A stretch of DNA of 64,000 bases from Candidatus Gastranaerophilales bacterium (GCA_944323875.1 CALUUH010000003.1:1-64000); one strand, 5' to 3'. Counted from the first letter of the stretch, positions 53,660-63,817 are shown. A program made the numbers and translations. Notes: generated by a model from the sequence alone, not told the origin.

Positions 53660-54838
53660 ATGAAAGTTTCAGAACGTTTAGAAAAAATCCCGCCTTATTT
53701 ATTTGCGGAAATAGACAGAAAAATTGCAGAAGCAAAAGCTAAAGGTATTGATATAATAAGTCTTGGTATCGGAGATCCTGATCAGCCTACTCTGGCGCCG
53801 GTTGTGGAAGAAATGCACAGAGCAATTGACAATCCTAAAAATCATGATTATCCGCCTTACAACGGGACTGAAAAATTTAGAAAAGCTGCTTGTGAATGGA
53901 TGAAAAAACGTTTTGGCGTTGATCTTAATCCGGACACTGAAATGCTTGCAAATATAGGTTCTAAGGAAGCTATTGCACATATTTTCTTTGCTTTTGTTGA
54001 TAAAGGTGATTATACACTTGTTCCGGATCCGGGATATCCTGTTTACCACAATGCAACAATCTTTGCAGGCGGAACACCTTATGCAATGCCGCTTTTAGAA
54101 GAAAACGGTTATCTCCCTGATTTTGACAAAATTCCGGAAGATGTCGCTAAAAAATCAAAATTAATGTTTTTGAATTATCCGAACAACCCGACAGGTGCGG
54201 TTGCAGATTTGGATTTCTTCAAAAAGGCTGTTGATTTTTGTAAAAAGTACGATATTCTGCTTTGCTCAGATATGGCATACTCTGAAATGACTTATGACGG
54301 ATATGTCGCACCATCCGTATTGCAGGTTGAAGGCGCAAAGGATGTTGCGATAGAATTTTATTCGCATTCAAAATCTTACAATATGACCGGCTGGAGGGTT
54401 GGATTTGTATGCGGTAATGCTGACGCTGTCAAAGCACTCGGAACAATAAAAAATAACATTGACAGCGGAACATTCAAGGCAATACAAGATGCTGCCGCTG
54501 CTGCATTTTATATTGATAAATCAACAATTGAGAGTCTTAATAAAATGTATCAAGAGCGCCGCGATGCTGCAGAAGAAGGTTTTAGAGAACTCGGCTGGAA
54601 TATAAAACCTTCTAAGGCAACCTTCTATCTCTGGCTTCCTGTTCCAAAAGGTATGACCAGCGAAGAATTTGTAACCTTAATGCTTGAAAAAGCGCATGTG
54701 GTAGTACCGGCCGGCAACGGTTACGGCAAGTGCGGAGAAGGATATTTTCGCGTTGCTCTAACCAAAGATGTTCCGACCATTAAAGAATGTATTCGCCGAA
54801 TGAAAGAAGCAGGTATAAGATACGACTTGTCAGTTTAA
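53660..54838 (+). CDS. dapL: LL-diaminopimelate aminotransferase
   Basis: 392 residues, class I/II PLP aminotransferase. DIISLGIGDPDQPTL near 33-47, YPPYNGTEKFR near 72, NYPNNPTGA near 172, and the PLP lysine in SHSKSYNMTGWRVG near 235-248 are typical. DapL makes LL-diaminopimelate from tetrahydrodipicolinate in one step, supplying lysine and the wall cross-link. Other class I aminotransferases look similar, but the start and length favour DapL. AGGGAGAG precedes ATG 53660. Confidence 0.9.
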   Translation: MKVSERLEKIPPYLFAEIDRKIAEAKAKGIDIISLGIGDPDQPTLAPVVEEMHRAIDNPKNHDYPPYNGTEKFRKAACEWMKKRFGVDLNPDTEMLANIGSKEAIAHIFFAFVDKGDYTLVPDPGYPVYHNATIFAGGTPYAMPLLEENGYLPDFDKIPEDVAKKSKLMFLNYPNNPTGAVADLDFFKKAVDFCKKYDILLCSDMAYSEMTYDGYVAPSVLQVEGAKDVAIEFYSHSKSYNMTGWRVGFVCGNADAVKALGTIKNNIDSGTFKAIQDAAAAAFYIDKSTIESLNKMYQERRDAAEEGFRELGWNIKPSKATFYLWLPVPKGMTSEEFVTLMLEKAHVVVPAGNGYGKCGEGYFRVALTKDVPTIKECIRRMKEAGIRYDLSV

Positions 54839-54860
54839 GAAAGTGTGATATAATCTAATT

Positions 54861-57800
54861 ATGGAATGTCCAAAATGTGGTTTAGAAATTGATGATAAAG
54901 CATTAGTTTGCCCGAATTGTAAAAAGGTGCTTAAACTCGTTTGCCCTGTTTGTAAAGCAATAAACGAAGGCAGTACCTGCAAAAAATGCGGGTATGTTAT
55001 TGTGACAAAATGCAACAAGTGCGGCAAAGTTAATCAGACAGCCAAAAAGAAATGTGCTAATTGCGGATTTTCACTTGAAAAAAGTGTTATTCTTAATGAA
55101 TCTAACACTGATAACTTTGTCATATTAACCATTGATTTCCCTAACATGGCGGATATGAAAACACTTTTGGGCTCTGCCAAACTCGTCAACAAGTTCAAAA
55201 TCAATCTTGATAAAATCATCTATGACTATGCAAAGTCTGTCGGGCTGCGTCGTCAGTTAATCGGAAATACTTACGTAATCCGTTTTGATAAAGATTATAC
55301 AATCGGTTCATCTGCAAATAATGCAATGACAGCTGCAGTTGAGTTGTTAAATCAGATATCTAAAACCAATGCGCGTCTGACCAAAAAGAAAAATGCAACT
55401 GTTCGCTGTAATATGTTTCTTTTGAAAAGAAGTGTGGAGGATGATCCGAACAATCTGGATTCAGGATTTAACATCAACCTGTTATCCCACGGTAAAGGCG
55501 GAGCGGAAGAGAAAGTTTTGAGTGCTTTTCAGGTGCTCTCTGATTCTAGTGTTCAGGATATTTTGTCTAAGGACTATGAATTTGCTCCGTTGAACTCTGT
55601 TATGATAGATGGTGAAATGAAAATGTTCTATGAGGTCAATGTAAAAGATTTGATTACTGTAGAGCACATTCCTGACGAAGAAGATGAAAAAGTCGAAATA
55701 CCGAACTTTGTTCAAAACATGCTTGTAGAACAGGATAAAATTGACGGTATGGCGTTGCGCAAAATGGATACACCGTATGATCCGGATGCGATTTATGATT
55801 TGGAAACAATCCAATTTGGCGAAGTTCAGGCTGATTTTGTCAGAACAGAAAATATCGATGTATTCTATCATCTTATTAACAGGCTTCAATCTGTTCCGAA
55901 AGGCATTCTTGCCATTAAAACAATGGAGCTATATAAACCGTATTCGCTGAAAATAATCAATACTATTGAAGAATTAAAGTTATACAACAATATTATCAGT
56001 ATAACTTGTTATGATGAGATGAAGTATTCTCCGTATTCATTCTTTAGAGAATTAGTTTCTGCAATATTTGGATATACTGTATCCCAAAAACTGTTTTCTA
56101 CTAACGATTTTACGATGTTCTCCTCAGTCGATCCTGATTCAATGATTAAGGATTTGATTACTCTGAACAAGCGTAATACTCAAAATGCGGAAGATACGCG
56201 TTATGTATATTACGATATCTTCTTGACTCTGTTGCAGGCAATACCAAATACTTTAATCTTTATCGAAAATTTTGAAAAAATAGATTCAAGTTCTTATGAT
56301 GTATTGAAATATCTTTTTGCGGCTTTTGATAAATTAGATATCAGCTATCTTATTTCGTATGAAAATAATTTCTCATTGCATAAAGATGCATATTTCCTTC
56401 TTGAACAGCCATATTATACAGAAATGGCCTTGAAGCCGACTCCGTTTGAAAAAATGATTGAGGAGCACAGAAATTATTACAGAAATATATTGAACGATTT
56501 CTATTTCCAGCGTATTGCTAAATATTCATGCGGAAGTATTTTGTTCCTGGATTTTGCACTCCAATATCTTGTGGAATCAGGAGTCTATAGAACTACAGAG
56601 GACAGTATTGAACTTGATACAGCTAAAACAATTATTATTCCGTCAAGTTTAAGCAAGCTCTTAAAACGACGTTTGAATTTATTGGAAGATGAACCTGATA
56701 CTTTAAAATTTTTGGCATCACTGCTTCTGCTTGGAACAAGAATTGACTTTGCAACCATTGAAAGTTTAGGTTATGAAAATGTTGAAGAAATAATCGAAAA
56801 ACTTGGAAGTATGGGCTATATTTACCAGTATAATAACTGTATATATTTCCCTAACTACAATCTTTTGAGAGACAATTTGCTTGAGTCTGTCAAACCGGAA
56901 TTGTTGAAAGAAATAGCAAAAGAATTATTTGATAAAGTTTTTGTAGACAATATGCCAAGCCCGACCAAGGCTTATTTATACAATTTGTTGGAAGAATATG
57001 ATCAGGAATTCGCACAGTGGGAACAACTTGCCGATATTAACCTATCCATGGGTGACTTTTCGGCCTATCTGAATTGTGCTTACAAGATTATAGAATTGAT
57101 GGAAACACGCATAAACGAAGAAAATTTTGAAGATATTGATAAATACAAAAACGAATTGTATGACAGAATATCAAATAATTTATATCAATATATTCCGAAT
57201 AAAACATCTGATATTGCGGAAATAACACTGAGTAAACTTGAAAACAATTCTGAAACCGACAAAGTTATTGAACTTAGCAATAAGATGATTCTCGGTTCAT
57301 TGGAAGTCGGTAATTATCACAAGGCATTGGAACTAATGCACAAGGTGCTTTCATTAATCCCTAATTCATCACTAGATCCGGATGCACCGAATTTCAATCA
57401 GTATTTCTTCCTGATGTCATTTATCCATATTGAAATTTTGTTTAATATAGGTGCATTAAAAGACTGTCTGGATGTAGGCTACAAGGTTATGGGAGTCGTA
57501 AAAGAAGCAAATCTTGACAGACTTCGTCCGGCAGAATACACGCCGGAACAGTTTAGGGATATGCTCATTGGAGCAGTCGGCTTTGTCGCACTTGCAAATG
57601 TCCTTAATTTAGAAGGCAATGTTCAGGAATTTTTAACTATGATAAGCGCTGATTTGCAGGGGATTCCTGCATCATACTCAATATTCCCGATGCTTGAACA
57701 ATTGATTCATGGTAAGTTAGCAGAACTTCCTGAATTGACGATTGCGCCAAACGACAGATTCGCTGCAGCTATTTACCACATTATGTCAGCGTTTGGATAT

Positions 57801-58394
57801 TTGCGCCCGGATCCGGTTAAATTTGCAGAAGAAATTCATATTGCTAAATTAAACGCAAAGGATAAAAACTTACATCAGATTGAATTGTTCTGTGATTTGC
57901 TAATCGGCGCGTCTTATATGGATATTGAATCCTATACAAAAGCTACTGATATTTTCTATAAAATAGTTAAAGAGACCGGTAATAACGGTATGACAAACAT
58001 GCTTTATTTTGCTTGGTTCTTCCTTAGTGAATACAATTTAAGAATGAATAAATATGATGTTGCATACGGTATTGTAAACAACGTTATAATTCAATTAGAA
58101 AAATCTGATAATTCTTGTGATTATCTTTTGCTGTTATTCAAATATAATATGTTTAAAGTCTTGATGTTTATGCAGCAGTTTGATAAGGCAAAACTCTGTA
58201 TAGAGCAGGCAATATCAATGGCAGAACGTAAGGGTATAAACTTTGTATTTGATCTTGATGCATCACATTATGTACCTGAGGGCGGCCAGTTGCCTGATGA
58301 GGCAGCGCAGGGCGAGCAAGCGGAACAAGACGCGCAAACTGAAGAACCTGCTGAGAATACATCTGATGCAGCTCAACAGGTTGAACAAAAATAA
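54861..58394 (+). CDS. Zinc-ribbon / pseudo-cyclase / pseudo-AAA / TPR giant
   Basis: 1,177 residues. The first 70 residues have CxxC pairs at about 3/6, 17/20, 29/32, 39/42, 50/53 and 64/67 (zinc ribbons). Residues about 85-200 resemble a class III nucleotidyl cyclase domain without its metal aspartates. Residues about 355-520 have the order of AAA_16/STAND regulators, including a Walker-B-like TLIFIENFEKID, but no GxxGxGKS/T P-loop is present. The second half is TPR-like helical repeats, and the C-terminal 40 residues are Glu/Gln/Ala-rich. So it looks like a scaffold or sensor whose enzymatic motifs were lost. It precedes glgA by 24 bases and may share its transcript. Confidence 0.78.
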   Translation: MECPKCGLEIDDKALVCPNCKKVLKLVCPVCKAINEGSTCKKCGYVIVTKCNKCGKVNQTAKKKCANCGFSLEKSVILNESNTDNFVILTIDFPNMADMKTLLGSAKLVNKFKINLDKIIYDYAKSVGLRRQLIGNTYVIRFDKDYTIGSSANNAMTAAVELLNQISKTNARLTKKKNATVRCNMFLLKRSVEDDPNNLDSGFNINLLSHGKGGAEEKVLSAFQVLSDSSVQDILSKDYEFAPLNSVMIDGEMKMFYEVNVKDLITVEHIPDEEDEKVEIPNFVQNMLVEQDKIDGMALRKMDTPYDPDAIYDLETIQFGEVQADFVRTENIDVFYHLINRLQSVPKGILAIKTMELYKPYSLKIINTIEELKLYNNIISITCYDEMKYSPYSFFRELVSAIFGYTVSQKLFSTNDFTMFSSVDPDSMIKDLITLNKRNTQNAEDTRYVYYDIFLTLLQAIPNTLIFIENFEKIDSSSYDVLKYLFAAFDKLDISYLISYENNFSLHKDAYFLLEQPYYTEMALKPTPFEKMIEEHRNYYRNILNDFYFQRIAKYSCGSILFLDFALQYLVESGVYRTTEDSIELDTAKTIIIPSSLSKLLKRRLNLLEDEPDTLKFLASLLLLGTRIDFATIESLGYENVEEIIEKLGSMGYIYQYNNCIYFPNYNLLRDNLLESVKPELLKEIAKELFDKVFVDNMPSPTKAYLYNLLEEYDQEFAQWEQLADINLSMGDFSAYLNCAYKIIELMETRINEENFEDIDKYKNELYDRISNNLYQYIPNKTSDIAEITLSKLENNSETDKVIELSNKMILGSLEVGNYHKALELMHKVLSLIPNSSLDPDAPNFNQYFFLMSFIHIEILFNIGALKDCLDVGYKVMGVVKEANLDRLRPAEYTPEQFRDMLIGAVGFVALANVLNLEGNVQEFLTMISADLQGIPASYSIFPMLEQLIHGKLAELPELTIAPNDRFAAAIYHIMSAFGYLRPDPVKFAEEIHIAKLNAKDKNLHQIELFCDLLIGASYMDIESYTKATDIFYKIVKETGNNGMTNMLYFAWFFLSEYNLRMNKYDVAYGIVNNVIIQLEKSDNSCDYLLLLFKYNMFKVLMFMQQFDKAKLCIEQAISMAERKGINFVFDLDASHYVPEGGQLPDEAAQGEQAEQDAQTEEPAENTSDAAQQVEQK

Positions 58395-58418
58395 AAAATA
58401 TATTGAAGGGAGATATCA

Positions 58419-59861
58419 ATGAAAATATTGTTTGCATCAGCAGAGGTAGCACCGTTTTCAAAAGCCGGAGGACTTGCAGATGTTGTCGGAAGCTTGCCTA
58501 AATATTTGGAAAAAGATGCCGAAATAGCTATATTTACGCCATTACACGGTTGTATAGATGTTGACAAGTACGGAATTAAGGAACTTGAAAACTCTGAAAT
58601 GTGGCTTACATTCGGGCGTCAGGGGCATAAATTCCGTCTGTTTATGTGTAAACTTCCCGGAACAGATATAAATGTGTTTTTTGTGCATAACGACTGGTAC
58701 TTTACCTGTTTTAAAGATGTGTACCCTAAATGGCTGGACACCCGCTATGAACATGAAAGATATATTGCTTTTTCGCTTGCAGTAATGGAATATGCCAAGG
58801 CTCTCAACTTCCGTGCAGATGTAATTCATGCAAATGACTGGCATACTGCAATGCTGCCTTTGTATTTGCACAGCAATTATAAGTTTGATGAATTCTGGTC
58901 CAAGACCAAATCCGTTTTTGAAATACACAACCTCGCTTATCAAGGTGTGTGGTTTGAAGATGTACTGGATTTTGCCAATATGCGCAAAGACATTGTTTAT
59001 AACGAATGGGGCTGCGAACATTACGGCAAAGTTAACTGGATGAAAGGTGCTATCAATTACGCGGACAAAGTCATTGCTGTTTCTCCGACTTATGCAAGAG
59101 AGATTTTGACCGGTGAATATGGCGAAGGTATGGACTACACGCTTAGAGGCGCACAGCATAAACTTGTAGGTATTTTGAACGGTATTGATTACGATGTATT
59201 TAATCCCAAAAAAGACAAGTGCCTTGTTAAAAATTATGATGCAAAATCTATTCAGCATAAAGCAGAAAACAAAAAGGCTGTTTGCGAATTTTTCGGGCTT
59301 AAATACAATCCGACCAGACCTTTAATCGGGTTTATTTCCAGACTTGTTGAACAAAAGGGACTTGATTTAATCAGGCAGGTTGAAAATGAATTAAGAGGTC
59401 TGGATGCTGATATTGTCTTTTTAGGCAATGGCAACCACGATTATGAAAATCTTTTAATCTGGCTTTCTAACAATTCACCGAATATTCGTGCCTATATCGG
59501 GTATAAAGCTGAATTAGCAAATCTTATTTACGCAGGGGCAGACTTCTTTTTAATGCCGTCAAAATTTGAGCCTTGCGGCTTGAGCCAGCTTATAGCAATG
59601 CATTACGGCGCATTACCTATCGTAAGGGCTACAGGCGGTCTGGAAGATACAGTTACAGGATACCCTCTGGATAACTCTACCGGATTTAAGTTCTGGCGTT
59701 ATGACGGATGGGATATGCTGCAGGCAATAAATTGCGCACTTGGAGTGTATCAGGATAATTATACTTTCCGCGCAATGCAGAATTCTGCTATGAATGCAGA
59801 TTTCTCCTGGAAAAAAAGCAGTGCTGAGTACCTGAAACTTTATAAGGAGCTTGTCGGATAA
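58419..59861 (+). CDS. glgA: Glycogen synthase (GT5)
   Basis: 480 residues. Begins MKILFASAEVAPFSKAGGLADVVGSLPK (motifs SAEVAPF, KAGGLADV). HANDWHT near 138, EIHNLAYQG near 168, and the C-terminal KFEPCGLSQLIAMHYG near 376-392 match GT5. Transfers glucose from ADP- or UDP-glucose to alpha-1,4-glucan. AAGGGAG precedes ATG. Complete length. Confidence 0.95.
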   Translation: MKILFASAEVAPFSKAGGLADVVGSLPKYLEKDAEIAIFTPLHGCIDVDKYGIKELENSEMWLTFGRQGHKFRLFMCKLPGTDINVFFVHNDWYFTCFKDVYPKWLDTRYEHERYIAFSLAVMEYAKALNFRADVIHANDWHTAMLPLYLHSNYKFDEFWSKTKSVFEIHNLAYQGVWFEDVLDFANMRKDIVYNEWGCEHYGKVNWMKGAINYADKVIAVSPTYAREILTGEYGEGMDYTLRGAQHKLVGILNGIDYDVFNPKKDKCLVKNYDAKSIQHKAENKKAVCEFFGLKYNPTRPLIGFISRLVEQKGLDLIRQVENELRGLDADIVFLGNGNHDYENLLIWLSNNSPNIRAYIGYKAELANLIYAGADFFLMPSKFEPCGLSQLIAMHYGALPIVRATGGLEDTVTGYPLDNSTGFKFWRYDGWDMLQAINCALGVYQDNYTFRAMQNSAMNADFSWKKSSAEYLKLYKELVG

Positions 59862-60341
59862 GTGGGTAGAAAAATTGTTGCGTTTATAATCTTTTTGATT
59901 GGAGCCGGAATTTTTTTTCTCGGGATGCTGCAAACTAATCTTAATTGTGACAAACTGTCAAACATCTGTGTTCTGCAATCAAGTATTCCGGCTGTACGTT
60001 TAAACCTCGACAGTATGAGATTTAAACTGTCAGATATGAAAGAAATAACCTGTGAACGCCGTACACAAGCCTCACGCGGAAGCGGCCGGCGCGCATATTA
60101 TGAACTGACATTAAATATAAAAAACGAACCCTATGTTCTTGAGACTTGCCCGAATTTTAAAATATGCAGACGGCATGCAGATAAATTACTGGATTTTAAA
60201 CATTTGACCGAATATAAAAAATTTGACTATAAATCATCAATCGGTGTATCAAACGTAATGGGTGTCGTTCTTGGAGCCGTCCTAATTATATTGGGATTGA
60301 AAATGTTTTTTGACAAAAACGAGCCCGACGAGGAGAGTTGA
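59862..60341 (+). CDS. Hypothetical two-TM membrane protein
   Basis: 159 residues starting with GTG directly after the glgA stop, so translation is probably coupled to glgA. Transmembrane helices lie near residues 5-24 and 126-147. The region between them has four Cys in pairs (NCDKLSNIC, ETCPNFKIC), suggesting an extracytoplasmic disulfide domain. No family recognised. Function unknown. Confidence 0.65.
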   Translation: MGRKIVAFIIFLIGAGIFFLGMLQTNLNCDKLSNICVLQSSIPAVRLNLDSMRFKLSDMKEITCERRTQASRGSGRRAYYELTLNIKNEPYVLETCPNFKICRRHADKLLDFKHLTEYKKFDYKSSIGVSNVMGVVLGAVLIILGLKMFFDKNEPDEES

Positions 60342-60401
60342 CAAAATTTAAAAACAAAGTATCACAAAAAATCATTAATCTCTAATATAGTCGTAAACTA
60401 A

Positions 60402-60725
60402 TCAGCTGAGAAATCCGTTGACGATTTTATATATATCAGTCAGTTTTTCCTCGTTCTGGTCCAGCAGATTAATCAGGGTCTCTTTTATATTAATGTCAGG
60501 TTGTAAATTATAGTTGAAATCAAAAAGCTGCTTTGGGGTAACTTCCAATACCTTACATAGTTTGTCCAGAGTATCGGATTTGATGAAATTAATCCCGCGT
60601 TCAATATAAGACATTGAATTAACGTTGACATCCAGTTTTTCCGCTAATGCCTCCTGAGTAAATCCCCTTAGTTCTCTGTAGTATTTGACTTTTTTACCAA
60701 ACTCTTTTTTTATTTCATCACTCAT
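60402..60725 (-). CDS. XRE-family regulator (prepilin module 3)
   Basis: 107 residues. The Cro/C1-type helix-turn-helix is near residues 11-66, with FTQEALAEKLDVNVNSMSYIERGINF as core. A C-terminal helical tail of about 40 residues (NIKETLINLLDQNEEKLTDIYKIV) may mediate dimerisation. Divergent from the prepilin at 60838, with four TGTTAA half-sites between them, of which one overlaps the prepilin -10. Likely a repressor of that gene; inferred by analogy with the two other modules. Confidence 0.85.
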   Translation of the reverse strand: MSDEIKKEFGKKVKYYRELRGFTQEALAEKLDVNVNSMSYIERGINFIKSDTLDKLCKVLEVTPKQLFDFNYNLQPDINIKETLINLLDQNEEKLTDIYKIVNGFLS

Positions 60726-60813
60726 ATTGTTAACCCTTTCTTCTATATTGTTAATGAAATAGAAAAATATATTAACATATTGACAATGTGGATAATAATA
60801 TTTATAATGTTAA
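60724..60813 (+). promoter_or_regulatory. Prepilin C promoter with four TGTTAA half-sites
   Basis: Consensus promoter TTGACA (60780-60785), 17-nt spacer, TATAAT (60803-60808). TGTTAA-type half-sites lie at about 60728, 60748, 60770 (inverse) and 60809, the last just after the -10 box. The second and third form an inverted pair. Confidence 0.55.
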
Positions 60814-60837
60814 CAGACTAAGAATGAGGATTTTGGC

Positions 60838-61632
60838 ATGAAACATAAAATATTAAACGCTTTTACTTTAGCCGAGGTACTAATCACTCTTGCGATAATC
60901 GGTATTGTTGCAGTGCTTACGGTACCATCGTTAATTCAGAGATATCAGGAAAAAGCCACGGTAACAAAACTTAAAAAGGCGTATAGTCTGTTGAATCAGG
61001 CGTATCAAATGGCGGTGATTGATCACGGTACTTACGACCAATGGGGAATGATAAATGCAGAATATGATGAAGAAGGAAATATGACCAATCAAGATGAGTT
61101 TAAAAATAGTTATGCTAATATCTGGAAAATACTCGCACCTTATTTAAAAGTTGTTGCAAGCTGTGATTTCACAAAAGACAAATGCAGGGATATGTTTCTT
61201 GACAGTTATAAGATCTACCGGTTAGATGGAACGTTAAAAGCAACATCAGGAGGGGATACCGGATTATTACTTGCGGACGGAATTTTGCTAACAGGAGGTT
61301 CTACATCAAGCGCCTCATGTAGTGCTAATTTGGGCAACTCAAATGCTTTAAAAAATGTCTGTGGTGATTTTAGTGTAAAAATTGGAATTAAAAAATCCAA
61401 ATACACTTTTGGAAAAGATGCCTTTTATTTTTATATAACGAAATATGGTATATATCCTATTGGAATGCCGGAAGATATCATGCGACCTTTTGAGAATACC
61501 TGTAACCTTAGTAGAACATCTAACCACAACGGTTATGGATGCAGTGCTTGGGTTATTATGAATGGAAACATGGATTACTTGCATTGTGATGATTTAAGCT
61601 GGGACGGCAAAAAGTCTTGTTCTGATAAATAG
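60838..61632 (+). CDS. Prepilin C: type IV pilin-like protein with normal leader
   Basis: 264 residues. Short leader MKHKILNA, then FTLAEVLITLAIIGIVAVLTVPSLIQ; Phe at mature +1 and Glu at +5 as in class III signal peptides, with Ala rather than Gly at -1. A helical KATVTKLKKAYSLLNQAYQMA segment follows, then a globular head with several Cys pairs. GAGGA precedes the ATG. The C-terminus (GCSAWVIMNGNMDYLHCDD) is unlike that of prepilins A and B. It shows the ancestral leader without repeats. Confidence 0.88.
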   Translation: MKHKILNAFTLAEVLITLAIIGIVAVLTVPSLIQRYQEKATVTKLKKAYSLLNQAYQMAVIDHGTYDQWGMINAEYDEEGNMTNQDEFKNSYANIWKILAPYLKVVASCDFTKDKCRDMFLDSYKIYRLDGTLKATSGGDTGLLLADGILLTGGSTSSASCSANLGNSNALKNVCGDFSVKIGIKKSKYTFGKDAFYFYITKYGIYPIGMPEDIMRPFENTCNLSRTSNHNGYGCSAWVIMNGNMDYLHCDDLSWDGKKSCSDK

Positions 61633-61647
61633 TTTTGAGAATACACT

Positions 61648-61680
61648 TAGAGGGCGGCGCCTGAAAGGCGCCGCCCTCTA
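61648..61680. repeat. GC-rich perfect hairpin after prepilin C
   Basis: 14-bp perfect stem TAGAGGGCGGCGCC / GGCGCCGCCCTCTA with a TGAAA loop, very GC-rich in an AT-rich genome. No T run on either side, so it looks like a palindromic repeat unit rather than a plain terminator, though it may still stop converging transcripts. Confidence 0.75.
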
Positions 61681-61707
61681 GTAGACCTGTTCACAGTTTA
61701 CAGTTCA

Positions 61708-63507
61708 CTAATTATATATTTTCCTTGTCAAATCCGCTTTTCTTATTCTGATGTTTTCCGGCGTAATTTCGACAAGCTCATCGTCACCTATATATTCAAG
61801 ACTTTCTTCAAGTGAAAGGATTTTAGGGGCTTGCAGAGTAACCATTACATCAGCGGTTGCACTACGCATATTTGTTAATTTTTTTGTTTTACAGATATTG
61901 ACTACGATATCTTGAGGCTTGTTGCATTCCCCGATAATCATACCGCGGTATACTTTTGTTTTAGGGGTAACGAAGAATACGCCGCGATCCTCGTATTGTG
62001 CGAGAGCGTAAGGAATTGCTTCACCTTGTTCATGCGCGATAATAGACCCGTTTCTCTGACGCGGAATATCGCCGGCATAAGGTCTGTAGTGCAGGAATGT
62101 ATGATACATTATGCCTTCACCGCGTGTCATACGGATAAATTCACTCCTGAAACCGATTAATCCTCTGGCCGGAATGTGGAATGTCATGTGTGTTCTGCCT
62201 TTTGCGTTTTGCATTTCTTTCATTTCGGCTTTGCGGCCGGAAAGCCGGTCGATACAGCTTCCTGCATAACCTTCCGGAACGTCTACGATTAAGTTTTCAT
62301 ACGGCTCACAGTGTTCTCCGTTGATTTCTTTATAGATAACTTCCGGTTTTGATACCTGAAATTCATAACCTTCACGACGCATTGTTTCAATGAGAATGCT
62401 TAAATGAAGTTCGCCGCGGCCTGAAACTCTGAATACATCTGTGCTGTCAGTGTCCTCCACACGCAAACTTACGTTCTTTTCCAGTTCATCATAAAGTCGT
62501 TTTCTAAGCTGGCGTGAGGTTACAAATTTACCTTCTGTTCCTGCAAAAGGACTGTCGTTGACTGAAAAATTCATCTGTAAAGTCGGTTCGTCAACATGAA
62601 TTAACGGCAGCGGCTGCGGATTGTCAAGCGAACAGATACTTTCACCGATTTGAATATCTGAAAATCCTGCAATACCGACAATATCGCCGGCTAAAGCTTC
62701 CTGTATTTCCACACGTCCTAAGTCGTGAAAACCGAATAATTTTGTTATTTTGCCTTTTTCTTGAGAGCCGTCAGCGTGGATTACACAAACCTGCTCTTGA
62801 GATTTTACAGTACCGTTTTCAATACGACCGATAACTATACGTCCTACATAGTCATTATAATCAAGAGTTGTTGCACGGAATTGGAACGATGCTGATGCGT
62901 CTCCTTTTGGCGGTTTGATGTTTTCTAAAATACAATCCAGAAGCGGTATCATATCTTTTCTTTCATCATCAAGATCTTTTATGGCAAAGCCTTGTAAACT
63001 GCTTGAGAAGATGAACGGAAAGTCAATTAAATCTTCTCTGTCTGTTAACTCTGTAAACAGGTCAAAAACTTTGTCTAAGGCCGTAAGAGGTTCAGCCGCC
63101 GGTTTGTCGATTTTGTTGATAACAACAATGATTTTAAGTCCTAATTCCAATGCTTTAGATAGAACAAAACGCGTTTGCGGCATAGGGCCTTCTGCAGCAT
63201 CAACGATTAAAAGCGCACCGTCAACCATACCGAGAACACGTTCTACTTCCCCGCCGAAATCCGCGTGCCCCGGAGTATCCACAACGTTAATTTTTGTATT
63301 TTTATAGTTGATTGAAATATTTTTTGAAAGAATTGTAATTCCGCGTTCTCTTTCCAGATCATTGCTGTCTAAGACGCGTTCCTGTACGTGCTGATTCTCG
63401 CGAAAAGCGCCTGCCTGTTTTAACAGACAATCGACCAGAGTTGTTTTACCGTGGTCAACGTGCGCAATTATTGCGATATTGCGTATATTTTCATTAGTGT
63501 TTGTCAT
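61708..63507 (-). CDS. typA: Translational GTPase TypA/BipA
   Basis: 599 residues. G1 [10 protein letters not shown] near 14-23, G2 ERGITI near 54, G3 [12 protein letters not shown] near 77, NKID near 131 as G4. EF-G-like domains II, III and V and the BipA C-terminal domain follow, including RRREGYEF-like [16 protein letters not shown] and [15 protein letters not shown]. Ribosome-associated GTPase with roles in 50S assembly and stress. AGGACGG precedes ATG 63507. Convergent with prepilin C. Confidence 0.96.
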   Translation of the reverse strand: MTNTNENIRNIAIIAHVDHGKTTLVDCLLKQAGAFRENQHVQERVLDSNDLERERGITILSKNISINYKNTKINVVDTPGHADFGGEVERVLGMVDGALLIVDAAEGPMPQTRFVLSKALELGLKIIVVINKIDKPAAEPLTALDKVFDLFTELTDREDLIDFPFIFSSSLQGFAIKDLDDERKDMIPLLDCILENIKPPKGDASASFQFRATTLDYNDYVGRIVIGRIENGTVKSQEQVCVIHADGSQEKGKITKLFGFHDLGRVEIQEALAGDIVGIAGFSDIQIGESICSLDNPQPLPLIHVDEPTLQMNFSVNDSPFAGTEGKFVTSRQLRKRLYDELEKNVSLRVEDTDSTDVFRVSGRGELHLSILIETMRREGYEFQVSKPEVIYKEINGEHCEPYENLIVDVPEGYAGSCIDRLSGRKAEMKEMQNAKGRTHMTFHIPARGLIGFRSEFIRMTRGEGIMYHTFLHYRPYAGDIPRQRNGSIIAHEQGEAIPYALAQYEDRGVFFVTPKTKVYRGMIIGECNKPQDIVVNICKTKKLTNMRSATADVMVTLQAPKILSLEESLEYIGDDELVEITPENIRIRKADLTRKIYN

Positions 63508-63627
63508 AATTCCGTCCTGAATTGCTTAGGGTAAATCTTATACATTTATATTAAATCGCTGATAAATATTTTGCAAGGGAAAATTGCGGCTGCGATTATT
63601 GCAGCATGTAGAGCAGGAGTACAATGG

Positions 63628-63702
63628 GTGACTAAGTGGTTAAGTGAGTAAGTGACTAGGTGAATAAGCGAGTATGTGAGTAAAGTGAGTGAAGTGAGTG
63701 AA
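63628..63702. repeat. Array of nine GTGACTAA/GTGAGTAA octamers and nonamers
   Basis: Units GTGACTAA, GTGGTTAA, GTGAGTAA, GTGACTAG, GTGAATAA, GCGAGTAT, GTGAGTAA, then two AGTGAGTGA nonamers. Same family as in the prepilin leaders but in inverse orientation. Confidence 0.8.
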
Positions 63703-63713
63703 GCTAAAAATAG

Positions 63714-63817
63714 GTCGGGCTTCAGCCCGACACTACGATATGTAAGCTGACGTATAAATCGGTGTACACGCTTGCGTGTTTTAATAATACAAAAAGCGGT
63801 GCGTCAAACGACGCACC
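63714..63817. repeat. Cluster of three unrelated short palindromes
   Basis: GTCGGGCT/AGCCCGAC (63714-63731), ACACGC/GCGTGT (63766-63779) and GGTGCGTC/GACGCACC (63798-63817). They resemble REP-like intergenic palindromes known from distant bacteria and sit beside the octamer array, the same company kept in the prepilin leaders. The 63508-63962 gap has no ORF. Confidence 0.7.

Noticed and set aside
58542-59258. 238-residue minus-strand ORF opposite glgA
   Set aside because: Shadow ORF of a conserved glycogen synthase; composition not protein-like.
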